Shown in pieces: positions 15,766 through 24,441 of a stretch of DNA of 52,658 nt. The position numbers were made by a program, and so were the translations under genes. How positions within the stretch are numbered: the first letter of the stretch is position 1; each line of letters starts with the position of its first letter. The notes under the pieces are model-generated. The model did not search any database. It worked only from the letters and a program-made list of their open reading frames with translations, and was not told the DNA's origin. The stretch covers positions 1-52,658 of the forward strand of contig CAYVTZ010000019.1 of NCBI GenBank assembly GCA_964454685.1. The letters run 5' to 3'. Source of the stretch: CAYVTZ01 sp964454685. GTDB lineage: Bacteria; Bacillota; Clostridia; Christensenellales; Christensenellaceae.

Positions 15766-16977
15766 ATGAATCATCAACCTTACCAAAGATATCCAACCAC
15801 TCCCAGGCGCATTGTAGAGCCAAATGGCTTCCGTCCGCCGCGCAAATCGGGCAAAGGCCCCAAAATCGCGGCAATCACGGTGCTGTGCGCCTGCGTTGCA
15901 ATGTCCGGCGCCATCGGCGTGTATGTCGGGCAACGGACGCTGCCTCAGCAGCAAACCCCCACCGCGCAAAGCGAGACCGTTCCGCTCTCCACACCGGTGG
16001 AAGTACAGCCGGAAACTACTACAACATTAGTGGATTCCTCAGGTCTGCGCGATGTTTCTACGGTCGCACAGCTCGCATCCAACTCTGTTGTAGAAATTTA
16101 TACACAGGTGATCGCCTCCAATCAGCGCAGCCAGCAAATTGTCGGCTCCGGCGCCGGCAGCGGGGTCATCCTCAGCGCAGACGGCTATGTCGTCACCAAC
16201 AACCATGTGATTGAAGGTGCTACTGATATTTCCGTGCGCACCAGCGATATGCAAACCTACGAAGCAACGCTCATCGGCAGAGACCCGCAGACGGACCTCG
16301 CATTGCTCAAAATCGATGCACAAGGGCTGCAAAGCGCCGTGCTGGGCGATTCTGACGCGCTCGTGGTTGGCGAACCCGCCATCGCCATCGGCAATCCGCT
16401 TGGCACATTAGGCGGCACTGTAACGGACGGCATCATCAGCGCGCTTGGGCGCGAATTACAACTGGATGAGGAAATGCGCAATCTGCTTCAAACCAACGCA
16501 GCCATCAACCCCGGCAACTCCGGCGGCGGGCTGTTTAACGAAAACGGAGAGCTCATTGGCATCGTCGTCGCAAAATCCGGCGGCACCAACATCGAAGGAT
16601 TAGGTTTTGCGATTCCGGTCAACGATATGAAGTCCGTCGTGCAAGAGCTTATGGACAACGGCTATGTCTCCGGACGCGCCACCATCGGTGTCAGTCTGCT
16701 GGATATCTCAGATGCACAAACGGCAATGCAATATCGGGTGTCGCAAACAGGCGTATACCTTTCCGAGGTGCAGAGCAGCTCGCAGGCCGCACAGGTCGGT
16801 CTGCAAGCAGGTGACCGCGTGATCTCTCTCAATGGTACTGAAATCACCAGTGCCTCTCAGGCAAAAGAGATCATCTACAGCGCAGGCATCGGCAGTGCCA
16901 TCGAAATCATCGTAGAACGCGGCGGACAAACAGGCAGCGCAACATTGACTGTGGCGGAAGAAGTCACCACGGCATAG
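15766..16977 (+). CDS. htrA: HtrA/DegP-type serine protease, membrane-anchored, one PDZ domain
   Basis: 403 residues from the ATG at 15766. A short cytoplasmic Pro/Arg-rich tail, one membrane segment (about 33-55), a Gln/Thr/Pro-rich linker, an S1C trypsin-like domain and a C-terminal PDZ (about 305-395: GVYLSEVQSSSQAAQVGLQA, GDRVISLNGTEI). Catalytic triad visible: His147 in TNNHVIEGA, Asp177 in DPQTDLALLKI, Ser252 in NPGNSGGGLFN. It degrades misfolded proteins outside the membrane. Single-gene unit ending at a strong terminator (16993-17027). Confidence 0.93.
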   Translation: MNHQPYQRYPTTPRRIVEPNGFRPPRKSGKGPKIAAITVLCACVAMSGAIGVYVGQRTLPQQQTPTAQSETVPLSTPVEVQPETTTTLVDSSGLRDVSTVAQLASNSVVEIYTQVIASNQRSQQIVGSGAGSGVILSADGYVVTNNHVIEGATDISVRTSDMQTYEATLIGRDPQTDLALLKIDAQGLQSAVLGDSDALVVGEPAIAIGNPLGTLGGTVTDGIISALGRELQLDEEMRNLLQTNAAINPGNSGGGLFNENGELIGIVVAKSGGTNIEGLGFAIPVNDMKSVVQELMDNGYVSGRATIGVSLLDISDAQTAMQYRVSQTGVYLSEVQSSSQAAQVGLQAGDRVISLNGTEITSASQAKEIIYSAGIGSAIEIIVERGGQTGSATLTVAEEVTTA

Positions 16978-16992
16978 CAGCAATCACACTCC

Positions 16993-17027
16993 AAGCGCTT
17001 CGGCTCAAATATGCCGGAGCGCTTTTT
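16993..17027 (+). terminator. terminator of htrA
   Basis: AAGCGCT T CGG, 10-nt loop, CCG G AGCGCTT, then TTT. An 11-position stem with one mismatch and a T-run, 15 nt after the stop. Confidence 0.8.
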
Positions 17028-17106
17028 GTTTCACACAGCCGCTTGCTTCTGCGCTCCACGCTTTCTGTTCCCGAGGCCTCCATTTTATCACGCATCTCCT
17101 CCAGCA

Positions 17107-17142
17107 CACAAAAAACCCCACCGAGACACCCCGGCAGGGTTT
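17107..17142 (-). terminator. terminator of surface-protein gene
   Basis: Minus strand: AAACCC, TG mismatch, CCG, 8-nt loop, CGG, TG, GGGTTT followed by further T. It lies 28 nt past the stop of the surface-protein gene. Confidence 0.75.
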
Positions 17143-17169
17143 CGTTTTCTTCTTCAGCAAGTGGTTCTG

Positions 17170-20100
17170 CTATCGAACCGTAACCCTGCATTTCGCCTTC
17201 ACATTGCTCCCATCCCGCGCAACCGCGTAGATGTCCACCTTGCCCTTTTTCAATCCCTTCACAATGCCGCGGCTGTCTACCCACGCAATTTTGGGGTTGC
17301 TGCTCTTCCATGTCAGTTTCTTGCTGGAGGCATTGCTAGGTGCCACCGTCGGCTTCAGCTGAATCTTTTTCCCCAGCTTGACACTGGACGTTTTCGGCAT
17401 GGTAATCTTCTTCACCGGCTGTACCACTGTCACCTTGCAAACGGCTTTCTGCCCACTGCCATCCGTGGCCGCAGCTGTGATATACGCCTTACCCTTACCA
17501 ACCGCCGTAATTTTGCCCTTCTGGTTCACCGTGGCAACATTCGGGTTGCTGCTCGTCCAAACAAGCGTTTGGTTGGTCGCATCACCCGGAGCGACCGCAG
17601 AGCGCAGCGCCACCGTTTTCTTCACATTTATCTTAAACGATGTCTTACTCAGGCGAACCTCAGAAACCGGTTGTACAGAATCACTGACTGCAACCGTGCA
17701 CTTCGCACTCTTGCCGCTTCCATCGCGCGTCGTCGCCGTTATGGTGACTTTTCCTTGCCGCAACCCTTTTACTACACCCTTGCTGTTCACCGTCGCAATT
17801 TTGCTGTTACTACTTTTCCACGTCAACTCCGGCTTTGCTGCATTCGCAGGTACCGTATCAACCGTCAGCGCAACGCTGTTGCCGATGCCAATCGTCGCTT
17901 TCACGGGAAGTATGCTCAGCTTGGATAGCGCAACAGGTTTTGTTGCCGACAGTATATACGTCGAATTATGCGTCATCTGGAATGTAGTGTACTGGTCCTT
18001 GGCAATACTGGCAACCGCAGAAGGTGCGGCGGGTTGACCATATTGAAAAAGGGTTACAAAAAACTCTTTCGTACCTGTCCCGTACTTGGCAAGGATGTAC
18101 TCGGTATAGACCCGGAAATCCACACGCCCGGGCAGCTCACCATTGGGTGCAAAATCCAATCGCAAAACATCTTGTTCGTTCCAAAATCCGAGATTCGTCG
18201 CAGGCACGACCTTCATAATCACATTCAAATCAATGTTCTTGCATTTTTCCGGCGCAATCAGCAATCCGTCAAACACCCACTGGAAAGCGTCTTTCACAAA
18301 GATAATACGCTTGTTTTTCCCTGCGATCGCGCGAAACGCATCCGCACTTGCCACGCTACTGTAAGTGTAGTCCACCACAGCCGCGCACCCCTCCTCCATG
18401 GCATTCAGCTTATCCGCCAAACTACTGTCATGTGTCGTCGCATAAACGGTCACGTTTGAATCATTTCTGACACGAAAATCACCTTGACAAGAAAACTCTT
18501 CATCAAATCTCAGCGTGCCTTCATCCATATTTCCCCCATACATTTTGTTTGGGTTAGGCATGTTCATTGAGCCCTCACTGCCTCGCGCATAGCGACTCTC
18601 ATTTCCAGCCTTGTCCCACACTTGTAGGAATATAATTTTATAGTCATTTTCCATATAAGCAGGGTCTACCGGAAATGTTAAGGTATGCTGCCCTGTCGCA
18701 AGAGGTTCCCCTTTGCTGCTTGCTGCCGACCAGCGGAGTACTTTATTGCCAACGCTCCCATCTTGTAACCTAGACTCTACTGTCATAGTAATTTCTTTGA
18801 TTCCACTGTCATCTTCCAAGCCAAGCTGTACTTTTAGGGTTCCTGGCGCAGCAATTTCAGGTGTCAACACCTTAAGGCCCTTTGCTTTTGGCGGGAGTGT
18901 GTCGATGATCGGGGACGATCCGATGCGAAAATCACCTTGGCAGGGAAACTCTTCATCAAACCTGAGCGTACCCTCGTCCATGTTTCCACCGTACATTTTA
19001 TTCGGGTCCGGCATGTTCATGGAACTTTTGCTGCCTCTCGCATAGCGGCTCTCATTGCCTGCAGTATCCCATAGCTGTAAAAAAACGATTTTATAACTGC
19101 CGGCCGGATAACTCTCATCCATAGCAAAAGATATTGTGTGCAATCCAGTTGTAAGAATGCTTTCCATGCTAGTGGATGCCGCCCATTTGATTGTTTTTCT
19201 CGTCGTTTTTCCATTTGCAAGTTTTGTCTCGATGTCCATGGCCAGTTCTTTGATGCCACTGTCATCTTCCACCCCAAGCTGCACCTTTAATACACCGGGT
19301 ACATCAATTTGAGGAGTCAGTACTTTAATGCTCTTTGCTTTCGCGGGAAGCGAATCTTTAATGGGTGAAGAAGTAACCCGAAAATCACCTCTACATGAGA
19401 ACTCTTCATCAAATCTCAGCGTGCCTTCATCCATATTTCCCCCATACATTTTGTTTGGGTCTGGCATGTTCATTGATCTTTTGCTGCCTCTCGCATAGCG
19501 TCCCTCATTCCCCACGGTGTCCCATAATTGCAAAAAAACAATTTTATAATTGTTCACCGGATAGGTCTCATCAATAACAAAAGAAACCGTGTGTACCCCC
19601 GTTGTAAGAGGCGCAACGTTGTTATTAGCTGCAGACCATTGGACTGTTTTTCTGGTAACCTTGCCGTTCGCAAGCGTTGACTCAATATCCATGGCGATCT
19701 CTTTGATCCCCGTGTCATCCTGTAAATCAAACTGCACTTGTAATGCGCCAGGCGCAGCAATGCTGGGAGTTGTTACTTTGAGTCCCTTCGCTTTTGGCAA
19801 GGTTCTGTCTCCCGCCAACGGCAAAATATCCGCTTCCACGCTTGGCAATGCACTCGGGCTCGGCGCCACGCTTGGTGATACACTCGGTTCCGCGCTTGGT
19901 TCCACACTTGGCTCTATGCTCGGTTCCACACTCGGCTCAAGGGTCGGCTCAACCGTTGGTTCTATACTCGGCGCTTGTGTCGGTTCCGCGCTTGGCACTT
20001 GTGTCGGTTCCGCACTCGGTGTTACTGTCGGTTCTACGCTCGGCACTTGTGTCGGCGCCGCAGAGGGCGCGATGCTTTGCTCCGGCGCCGCCGATGGTTC

Positions 20101-20241
20101 CACAGATGGCTGTTCCTGCGGAACTTCCGATGCCTGCGTTACCGGTTCCGGAACATCCTGCGCAAAAGAAATCACAGGAATAAACAACGTCAATACAAAA
20201 ATCAACGAAACCACAATAGAAATGATGCGTATGCTTTTCAT
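17170..20241 (-). CDS. secreted surface protein with Pro-Ser-rich region, three long repeats and three Big_2 domains
   Basis: 1023 residues. Signal peptide 1-28 (MKSIRIISIVVSLIFVLTLF...FAQ). Residues 30-135 are low-complexity repeats built from PSVEPS, PTVEPT and PSAEPT units, a stalk-like spacer. About 150-590 holds three tandem repeats of about 145 residues, each with AKxLKVxTPxI, GIKEIAM, a YKIVFLQLWD segment, and an almost invariant end GNMDEGTLRFDEEFSC. About 600-760 is a unique domain. About 765-1023 has three bacterial Ig-like (Big_2) domains with LTWKSSN/IATVNSKG/KGKVTITA patterns. No sorting motif or S-layer domain is seen, so attachment is unclear. A ribosome binding site AAAAGGGGC precedes the start. 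Adhesion or matrix role is inferred only. Confidence 0.85.
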   Translation of the reverse strand: MKSIRIISIVVSLIFVLTLFIPVISFAQDVPEPVTQASEVPQEQPSVEPSAAPEQSIAPSAAPTQVPSVEPTVTPSAEPTQVPSAEPTQAPSIEPTVEPTLEPSVEPSIEPSVEPSAEPSVSPSVAPSPSALPSVEADILPLAGDRTLPKAKGLKVTTPSIAAPGALQVQFDLQDDTGIKEIAMDIESTLANGKVTRKTVQWSAANNNVAPLTTGVHTVSFVIDETYPVNNYKIVFLQLWDTVGNEGRYARGSKRSMNMPDPNKMYGGNMDEGTLRFDEEFSCRGDFRVTSSPIKDSLPAKAKSIKVLTPQIDVPGVLKVQLGVEDDSGIKELAMDIETKLANGKTTRKTIKWAASTSMESILTTGLHTISFAMDESYPAGSYKIVFLQLWDTAGNESRYARGSKSSMNMPDPNKMYGGNMDEGTLRFDEEFPCQGDFRIGSSPIIDTLPPKAKGLKVLTPEIAAPGTLKVQLGLEDDSGIKEITMTVESRLQDGSVGNKVLRWSAASSKGEPLATGQHTLTFPVDPAYMENDYKIIFLQVWDKAGNESRYARGSEGSMNMPNPNKMYGGNMDEGTLRFDEEFSCQGDFRVRNDSNVTVYATTHDSSLADKLNAMEEGCAAVVDYTYSSVASADAFRAIAGKNKRIIFVKDAFQWVFDGLLIAPEKCKNIDLNVIMKVVPATNLGFWNEQDVLRLDFAPNGELPGRVDFRVYTEYILAKYGTGTKEFFVTLFQYGQPAAPSAVASIAKDQYTTFQMTHNSTYILSATKPVALSKLSILPVKATIGIGNSVALTVDTVPANAAKPELTWKSSNSKIATVNSKGVVKGLRQGKVTITATTRDGSGKSAKCTVAVSDSVQPVSEVRLSKTSFKINVKKTVALRSAVAPGDATNQTLVWTSSNPNVATVNQKGKITAVGKGKAYITAAATDGSGQKAVCKVTVVQPVKKITMPKTSSVKLGKKIQLKPTVAPSNASSKKLTWKSSNPKIAWVDSRGIVKGLKKGKVDIYAVARDGSNVKAKCRVTVR

Positions 20242-20389
20242 TTTGCTTGCCCCTTTTATCGTTATAAAATGATGAAGATAGGATGTGAAAAACTATAGAT
20301 GCGCAAATAATATCTATCCCCTCTGTTCTTAGTATATCCTTCCTGCAGGTAAAGTCAAGCAGTTAACAGACATCTTTCGAACAAAAAAA

Positions 20390-20660
20390 TACCGTACACC
20401 GTGCGTCGAACTCTCCACCCTCAGCGGAAACACATTTCTCGGCTCGAGACAGGAAAATCTGCGGCACACACAACTATTTGCTTAGTGCTGCTTCCGTCAA
20501 GACCTGACACGATTCACAACGTTGCGTTGCACAGGTCCCATCTCTCAGCGCCTCAAAATGCGCTCCGACCAAAGGAAGAAAAGCCCTCGGCACGGAATCC
20601 GACCCTGCTATAGCGGATTGCAGGTAGAGGGAGCCGCTACTTCCCCGTCTGGTACGGTAA
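20390..20660 (-). ncRNA. ffs: signal recognition particle RNA, large Firmicutes type
   Basis: About 270 nt on the minus strand. The 5' Alu domain shows GGGGAAGTAGCGG, CTACCTGCAATCCGCTATAG and CCGAGGG. The S-domain tip has GTCAGGT-CTTG-ACGGAAGCAGC followed by ACTAAGCAAA, and the descending strand GTGTGCCGCAG...CCTG. The 5' end (TACCGTACC, near 20659) pairs with the 3' end (GGTGTACGGTA), after which comes a run of seven T (20389-20383) for termination. It scaffolds Ffh for cotranslational protein targeting. Lies just downstream of purA on the same strand. Ends are set from pairing and may be off by several bases. Confidence 0.9.
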
Positions 20661-20683
20661 ACTGGATAACAATATTCATTTTT

Positions 20684-20719
20684 GGCGATCTTCGCCCGTT
20701 TTGCGGTGCCAACCGCAAA
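20684..20719 (-). terminator. paired hairpins between purA and SRP RNA
   Basis: Two adjacent stems immediately after the purA stop: TTTGCGG/CCGCAAA (20700-20719) and GGCGA/TCGCC (20684-20696). Neither is followed by a clear T-run on the minus strand, so they may be a processing or pausing site rather than an efficient terminator; the SRP RNA may be partly cotranscribed with purA. Confidence 0.4.
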
Positions 20720-21991
20720 CTATTTGATGATGCACTCCTCGCGTCCGGGGCCAACGCCGATCATGCGCACCGGCACACCCGTAAACTCTTCTATAAATGC
20801 AACATATTCCCGAGCCGCCTTGGGCAGCTCTTCAAACTTGCGCACATGCGCAAGCTCGTCCGTCCATCCGGCAAACGTCTTGTAAATCGGCTTTGCCTTC
20901 GCCAGCTTTTGCAGCGATGCCGGATAGGTCTTGACCATTATACCATCAATGTCATACCCAATGCAAACAGAAACTTCGTCAAGTCCCCCCAGCGTATCCA
21001 TGCGCGAGAGCGCAATGCCTGTAATACCGCTGGTTTTGACCGCAAAATCAACCACCACAAGATCCAGCCACCCACAGCGCCGCGGGCGCCCCGTCGTGGT
21101 TCCATATTCGTAACCCTTCTCGCGGATGGTGTCGCCCACCTCATCCAGCAGCTCGGTCACAAACGGACCTTCGCCTACACGTGTGGTGTACGCCTTGACT
21201 ACGCCAATTACCTCTTTTAAGAATTGCGGGGCAACCCCGCTTCCGGCGCATACGCCGCCCGTATTCGGATGTGAAGACGTAACATATGGATATGTACCAA
21301 AATCAATGTCCAGCAGCATACCCTGCGCGCCTTCAAACAAAATCTTCTTGTCCTGCGCCGCCAGCTCACCCAGCAGCTCCACCGTGTCGCAAATGAACGG
21401 CGCCAATGCCCGGGCGTGTTCTTGAAACTCCGCCAGCACCGCTTCATAGGAAAGCGGCTCACCGCCATATAGTTTGGCAATTATTTCATTTTTATCGTCC
21501 ACAGCCTTCTTCAGCTTTGCGGGAAAGGTATCCGCGTCCATCAAATCACAAAAGCGCAGCCCCACTCGGTTTGTCTTGTCCGCATAGCAAGGGCCGATTC
21601 CCTTGCCCGTCGTACCGATCTTGCCGTCGCCCAGCTTCTGTTCATTCAAGCCATCGATCACCTTGTGGTACGGCATCAGCATGTGTGCGCGATCACTGAT
21701 GCGCAAACACTCCACGCTTACATTACGCTCCGCTAAATAGGCAATTTCCTCGCGCAGCGCCGCCGGATCGATCACAACACCGTTTCCGATCACGCATTCG
21801 CGCCCTTTGGAAAGGATACCGGAAGGAATGAGATGCAGCTTGTATGTCACGCCGTCGGCAACCACAGTATGTCCCGCATTGTTGCCACCCTGATAACGCA
21901 CGACCGCATCCGCGTCCGCAGCCAAAAAGTCTACAAAGCGTCCTTTTCCCTCGTCACCCCATTGCGCCCCAAATACCACTACTCCTGGCAT
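20720..21991 (-). CDS. purA: adenylosuccinate synthetase
   Basis: 423 residues, family-typical. It converts IMP, GTP and aspartate to adenylosuccinate, the committed step to AMP, in the cytosol. Motifs: GAQWGDEGKGRFVDFLA (P-loop-like, residues 8-24), QGGNNAGHTV with catalytic His, GTTGKGIGPCYADK, GAQGMLLDIDFGTYPYVTSS, and the C-terminal TTGRPRRCGWLD. The first two residues, Met-Pro, follow AAAAGGAGATG at a good distance. Monocistronic with an odd leader hairpin at 22016-22063. Confidence 0.97.
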   Translation of the reverse strand: MPGVVVFGAQWGDEGKGRFVDFLAADADAVVRYQGGNNAGHTVVADGVTYKLHLIPSGILSKGRECVIGNGVVIDPAALREEIAYLAERNVSVECLRISDRAHMLMPYHKVIDGLNEQKLGDGKIGTTGKGIGPCYADKTNRVGLRFCDLMDADTFPAKLKKAVDDKNEIIAKLYGGEPLSYEAVLAEFQEHARALAPFICDTVELLGELAAQDKKILFEGAQGMLLDIDFGTYPYVTSSHPNTGGVCAGSGVAPQFLKEVIGVVKAYTTRVGEGPFVTELLDEVGDTIREKGYEYGTTTGRPRRCGWLDLVVVDFAVKTSGITGIALSRMDTLGGLDEVSVCIGYDIDGIMVKTYPASLQKLAKAKPIYKTFAGWTDELAHVRKFEELPKAAREYVAFIEEFTGVPVRMIGVGPGREECIIK

Positions 21992-22015
21992 ACGTCACAT
22001 CTCCTTTTCTCAGTG

Positions 22016-22063
22016 AAAAAAATAAAGATATCGCCCGCGGGAATCTCCCCGAAAAACGATATC
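22016..22063 (-). promoter_or_regulatory. hairpin plus U-tract at the 5' end of purA mRNA
   Basis: Minus strand: GATATCG (22063-22057), GC-rich interior, CGATATC (22033-22027), then a T-rich tract (TTTATTTTTTTC, about 22026-22015). This has the form of an intrinsic terminator lying between the promoter and the purA ribosome binding site. The expected start (about 22064) would put the hairpin at the very 5' end, so it could be an attenuator or a 5' stability element. Confidence 0.5.
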
Positions 22064-22070
22064 CTATTAT

Positions 22071-22099
22071 AGTGTAGCAAAATTCCACTGCCCCGTCAA
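22071..22099 (-). promoter_or_regulatory. sigma-A-type promoter of purA
   Basis: Minus strand TTGACG (22099-22094), 17-nt spacer, TACACT (22076-22071). Confidence 0.65.
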
Positions 22100-22115
22100 C
22101 GCTCAATTTCCGGTT

Positions 22116-22808
22116 TCACTCTGCCTGCCGCAAGGCCTGCGCCTGACGCTCCCGCATCCTCGACCAGTTAAACAGCCCATAAAGATCATTCAGCAAAAAC
22201 ATCACAAAGCATACCACCATCGGCAGCAGCGAAGGCTGCGCCCACGCCGCCATACCCCACAGTACGATCAGCACCACATCGTTCGCGCCATATGCCAGCG
22301 CGTAATATGGACTGCGCCGCATCATCAGATAGGACGCCAGAAAGCTGGTCGCAATCGAAACCGTGCTCACCGGCAGGTTCGCCGTATTGAAGTACGCCAA
22401 AACGAAATAAAACGCAAACGTCACGCCCGCGGTCAGCGCCGCAAGTAGCCCCCATTCCCACATGGGCAAGCGGTTCACCTTCACTTCCGCCGCCTTGAAT
22501 GGGTTGCGCAGCCAGGTCACCACGGATGCCAGCGCAATGGGTGCCGACATGCCCAAATAGGTAATCATCTCGCCATAATATTGCAGTGAAAAGGAAATCA
22601 CCGCATACACCACGCTGAACACCACAATCAAAATCTGCCCGAACACGTCTCCCTTGGATACAAAAATCAGCGCCGTCACGCCGACCAGCGACGCAATCAA
22701 CGTAGGCGTGTCGCCGCCCACCGCCACAAACGCCGCAACAATCACGCCCAGCGAAATCAGCCACAGCACCCGCTCAAACTTTGTCAATGCCCCAAAAGGA
22801 TTCCTCAT
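22116..22808 (-). CDS. pnuC: PnuC-type nicotinamide riboside / vitamin precursor transporter
   Basis: 230 residues with about seven to eight hydrophobic segments, the PnuC size and layout. Recognisable parts: FVSKGDVFGQILIVVFSVVY, SLQYYGEMITYLGM, TWLRNPF, and the C-terminal YALAYGANDVVLIVLWGMAA followed by LLNDLYGLFNWSRM. PnuC carriers are facilitators of nicotinamide riboside, with related PnuT/PnuX forms for thiamine or riboflavin; the exact vitamin cannot be fixed. GGAGG precedes the ATG. Expression is probably attenuated by the leader at 22812-22926. Confidence 0.85.
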   Translation of the reverse strand: MRNPFGALTKFERVLWLISLGVIVAAFVAVGGDTPTLIASLVGVTALIFVSKGDVFGQILIVVFSVVYAVISFSLQYYGEMITYLGMSAPIALASVVTWLRNPFKAAEVKVNRLPMWEWGLLAALTAGVTFAFYFVLAYFNTANLPVSTVSIATSFLASYLMMRRSPYYALAYGANDVVLIVLWGMAAWAQPSLLPMVVCFVMFLLNDLYGLFNWSRMRERQAQALRQAE

Positions 22809-22811
22809 ACC

Positions 22812-22926
22812 TTATAACCTCCAAAAAAAATAGCACCCGCAGCATACATCTTCTAAGACCTACTGATGTATCCACGTGTGCAATCGCACTTTCTACCCGG
22901 TGGCAGTTCCTTCATTCGTTTTTCTG
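22812..22926 (-). promoter_or_regulatory. pnuC leader with terminator and alternative hairpin (riboswitch-like)
   Basis: A Rho-independent terminator sits just before the ribosome binding site: stem built from GCAC-CG...ATACATC and GATGTAT...CG-GTGC (22833-22881) followed by T8 (22830-22823). Upstream GTGC-GATT-GCAC (22889-22878) can pair with the left arm of the terminator, giving an antiterminator. The remaining about 40 nt (GGAACTGCCACCGGGTAGAA near 22912-22893) would be the sensor. It does not match a riboswitch consensus I can recall with certainty; NAD+, nicotinamide riboside or thiamine are candidate ligands. Confidence 0.5.
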
Positions 22927-22932
22927 ATTGAT

Positions 22933-22961
22933 AGGTTAGCACATTTTACGCTCGGATGCAA
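22933..22961 (-). promoter_or_regulatory. promoter of pnuC
   Basis: Minus strand TTGCAT (22961-22956), 17-nt spacer, TAACCT (22938-22933); start expected near 22926. Confidence 0.55.
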
Positions 22962-23377
22962 CCCCCTAAAAAAATTTTCTTTACACAGCCCCTCTGTCCG
23001 CACGACTGCACATGATTGCCGGTGTCACATGACGGCAGCCTGCCATCAACAGAGCACACCTTGGGGTCATGCCGGAACTTGCTTGAGCCATCGGCAACGC
23101 AGCCGCATTGTTTCTAATCGCTTCCCGTGTTTTCGCAATCACCACCGCCGGCTTCACCGGTGGCTTGCACAAGCCGGATAAGGGTCTGTTGCCGGCTGCG
23201 CCTGATGGTGCTCTAGCTTAGAAGCTTCGTCATCTCCCCATTTACCAAGCCCACCGCCATCCTCACAAACCAAGTTTGTCGCCATTGTACCTCGTTGCGG
23301 ATTCTTAAGGGCGTACGCGTCGCAGCAAACCTCCTGATTTCGCCTTGCGCTTAAACACCGGGAAAAACGCGAAGCGG
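22962..23377. other. unassigned region between queG and pnuC
   Basis: About 415 bp, more GC-rich than other spacers. On the minus strand short frames run in series: a 43-codon ATG frame at 23285-23154 and a frame ending at 22981 with KPAVVIAKTREAIRNNAA and ASSGMTPRCALLMAGCRHVT. I do not recognise either and codon-level coherence is limited. CCACCG/CGGTGG at 23143-23163 could end the queG transcript. It may be a decayed gene or mobile-element fragment, or an RNA. Confidence 0.35.
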
Positions 23378-24199
23378 TCAAGTCTCGCCCGCTATCCCCC
23401 GCAGCCGCTGCGCCGCCCACTGCGCCGTCTCGCCGCATTGCGCATCTTCCACAAGCGCCTCAATCTCCGGCAGCAGCGCCACCATGCGATTGCGCACACA
23501 GTATAGTAATGTCTGCTTGATGTAATACCGCCGCTTGGCATAGTTCACGCCTACCAGTTCCTTGAGTCGTGCGTGCATGTTCCCTTTTAAAATCTCGGCT
23601 GCATCCAGCCGGATGCCCTCCTGCTGCGCACCGTTGTTGTGCGGGCAGCAGGTCTGGCAGCGCTCGCAGCCATAAAGCTGATAAACGTGCCCACGCATGA
23701 ACTCCGGCATCTCGTCCTGCGTCAAATATTCCCGCACGCATCGCTCCCGATGAAATCCCGCCGCATCGATCGCCCCCACCGGACACGCCTGCGCACACCT
23801 CGTGCACGACCCGCACCCGTCCTGCGGCTGTGCACACACTTCTGCGCCCCCGCTCTCCAATACCAAAACGCGAATATGCACAAACGATCCATACTCCGGA
23901 TGTATGTATAACGTATTTTTCCCCGGGCGCCCGCCGGTCTGCGCGGCAATCTGTTTGATGTGATGCTCTCGAAATTCTTCCGATGCCATACCCCGCTCCC
24001 GCAGCGCCTCTTGCAGCTTTTTCAAGTTCAGATAGCTTTGCTGCGCCACCACATAATATCCCGATAGTGCGATTTCCGGCGGCTCCGCCCTGCGCACAGG
24101 CAAATACGGCGCAACCAAAACCCAGCACACCTTACCTTCCCATCGGGTAAAAGCACTGTCGGCAAATCCATATTCTGTTGCCAGTCGTTTCCAGTTCAC
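23378..24199 (-). CDS. queG: epoxyqueuosine reductase-like protein (QueG family, short)
   Basis: 273 residues from a GTG at 24199, chosen because GGAGG lies 6 nt before it; the upstream ATG at 24220 lacks one. QueG reduces epoxyqueuosine to queuosine in tRNA with cobalamin and two 4Fe-4S clusters. Visible: N-terminal catalytic region (KVCWVLVAPYLPV, GYYVVAQQSYLNLKKLQEAL), CGSCTRCAQACPVGAI, and YGCERCQTCCPHN for the clusters, then a short helical tail. It is shorter than E. coli QueG because the C-terminal HEAT region is reduced. Other double-cubane reductases share these motifs, so substrate assignment is moderately sure. Confidence 0.8.
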   Translation of the reverse strand: MNWKRLATEYGFADSAFTRWEGKVCWVLVAPYLPVRRAEPPEIALSGYYVVAQQSYLNLKKLQEALRERGMASEEFREHHIKQIAAQTGGRPGKNTLYIHPEYGSFVHIRVLVLESGGAEVCAQPQDGCGSCTRCAQACPVGAIDAAGFHRERCVREYLTQDEMPEFMRGHVYQLYGCERCQTCCPHNNGAQQEGIRLDAAEILKGNMHARLKELVGVNYAKRRYYIKQTLLYCVRNRMVALLPEIEALVEDAQCGETAQWAAQRLRGIAGET

Positions 24200-24383
24200 G
24201 CGTTGCCTCCACAGGTGCAAAGTCTTTTCTTTCCAGTCTAGACCATTTCATGCCTTATCGCAAGCCCTCCGCGTTGTACAGGCGCGGTCACGCTGCACTC
24301 TCCCCCACCTTTTCTGCCCGGCTCGCCACAAAACGATTCCGTCACGGCTCGGAATCTTCCTGCAAAAATATAGGCCGATCTAT

Positions 24384-24412
24384 TTGCATTTTCCATCATT
24401 TCACGGTATGAT
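24384..24412 (+). promoter_or_regulatory. promoter of small lipoprotein gene
   Basis: TTGCAT (24384-24389), 17-nt spacer, TATGAT (24407-24412), about 30 nt before the ATG at 24442. Confidence 0.6.
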
Positions 24413-24441
24413 AGAAACAATCAAATACACAGGTGGTGCCA

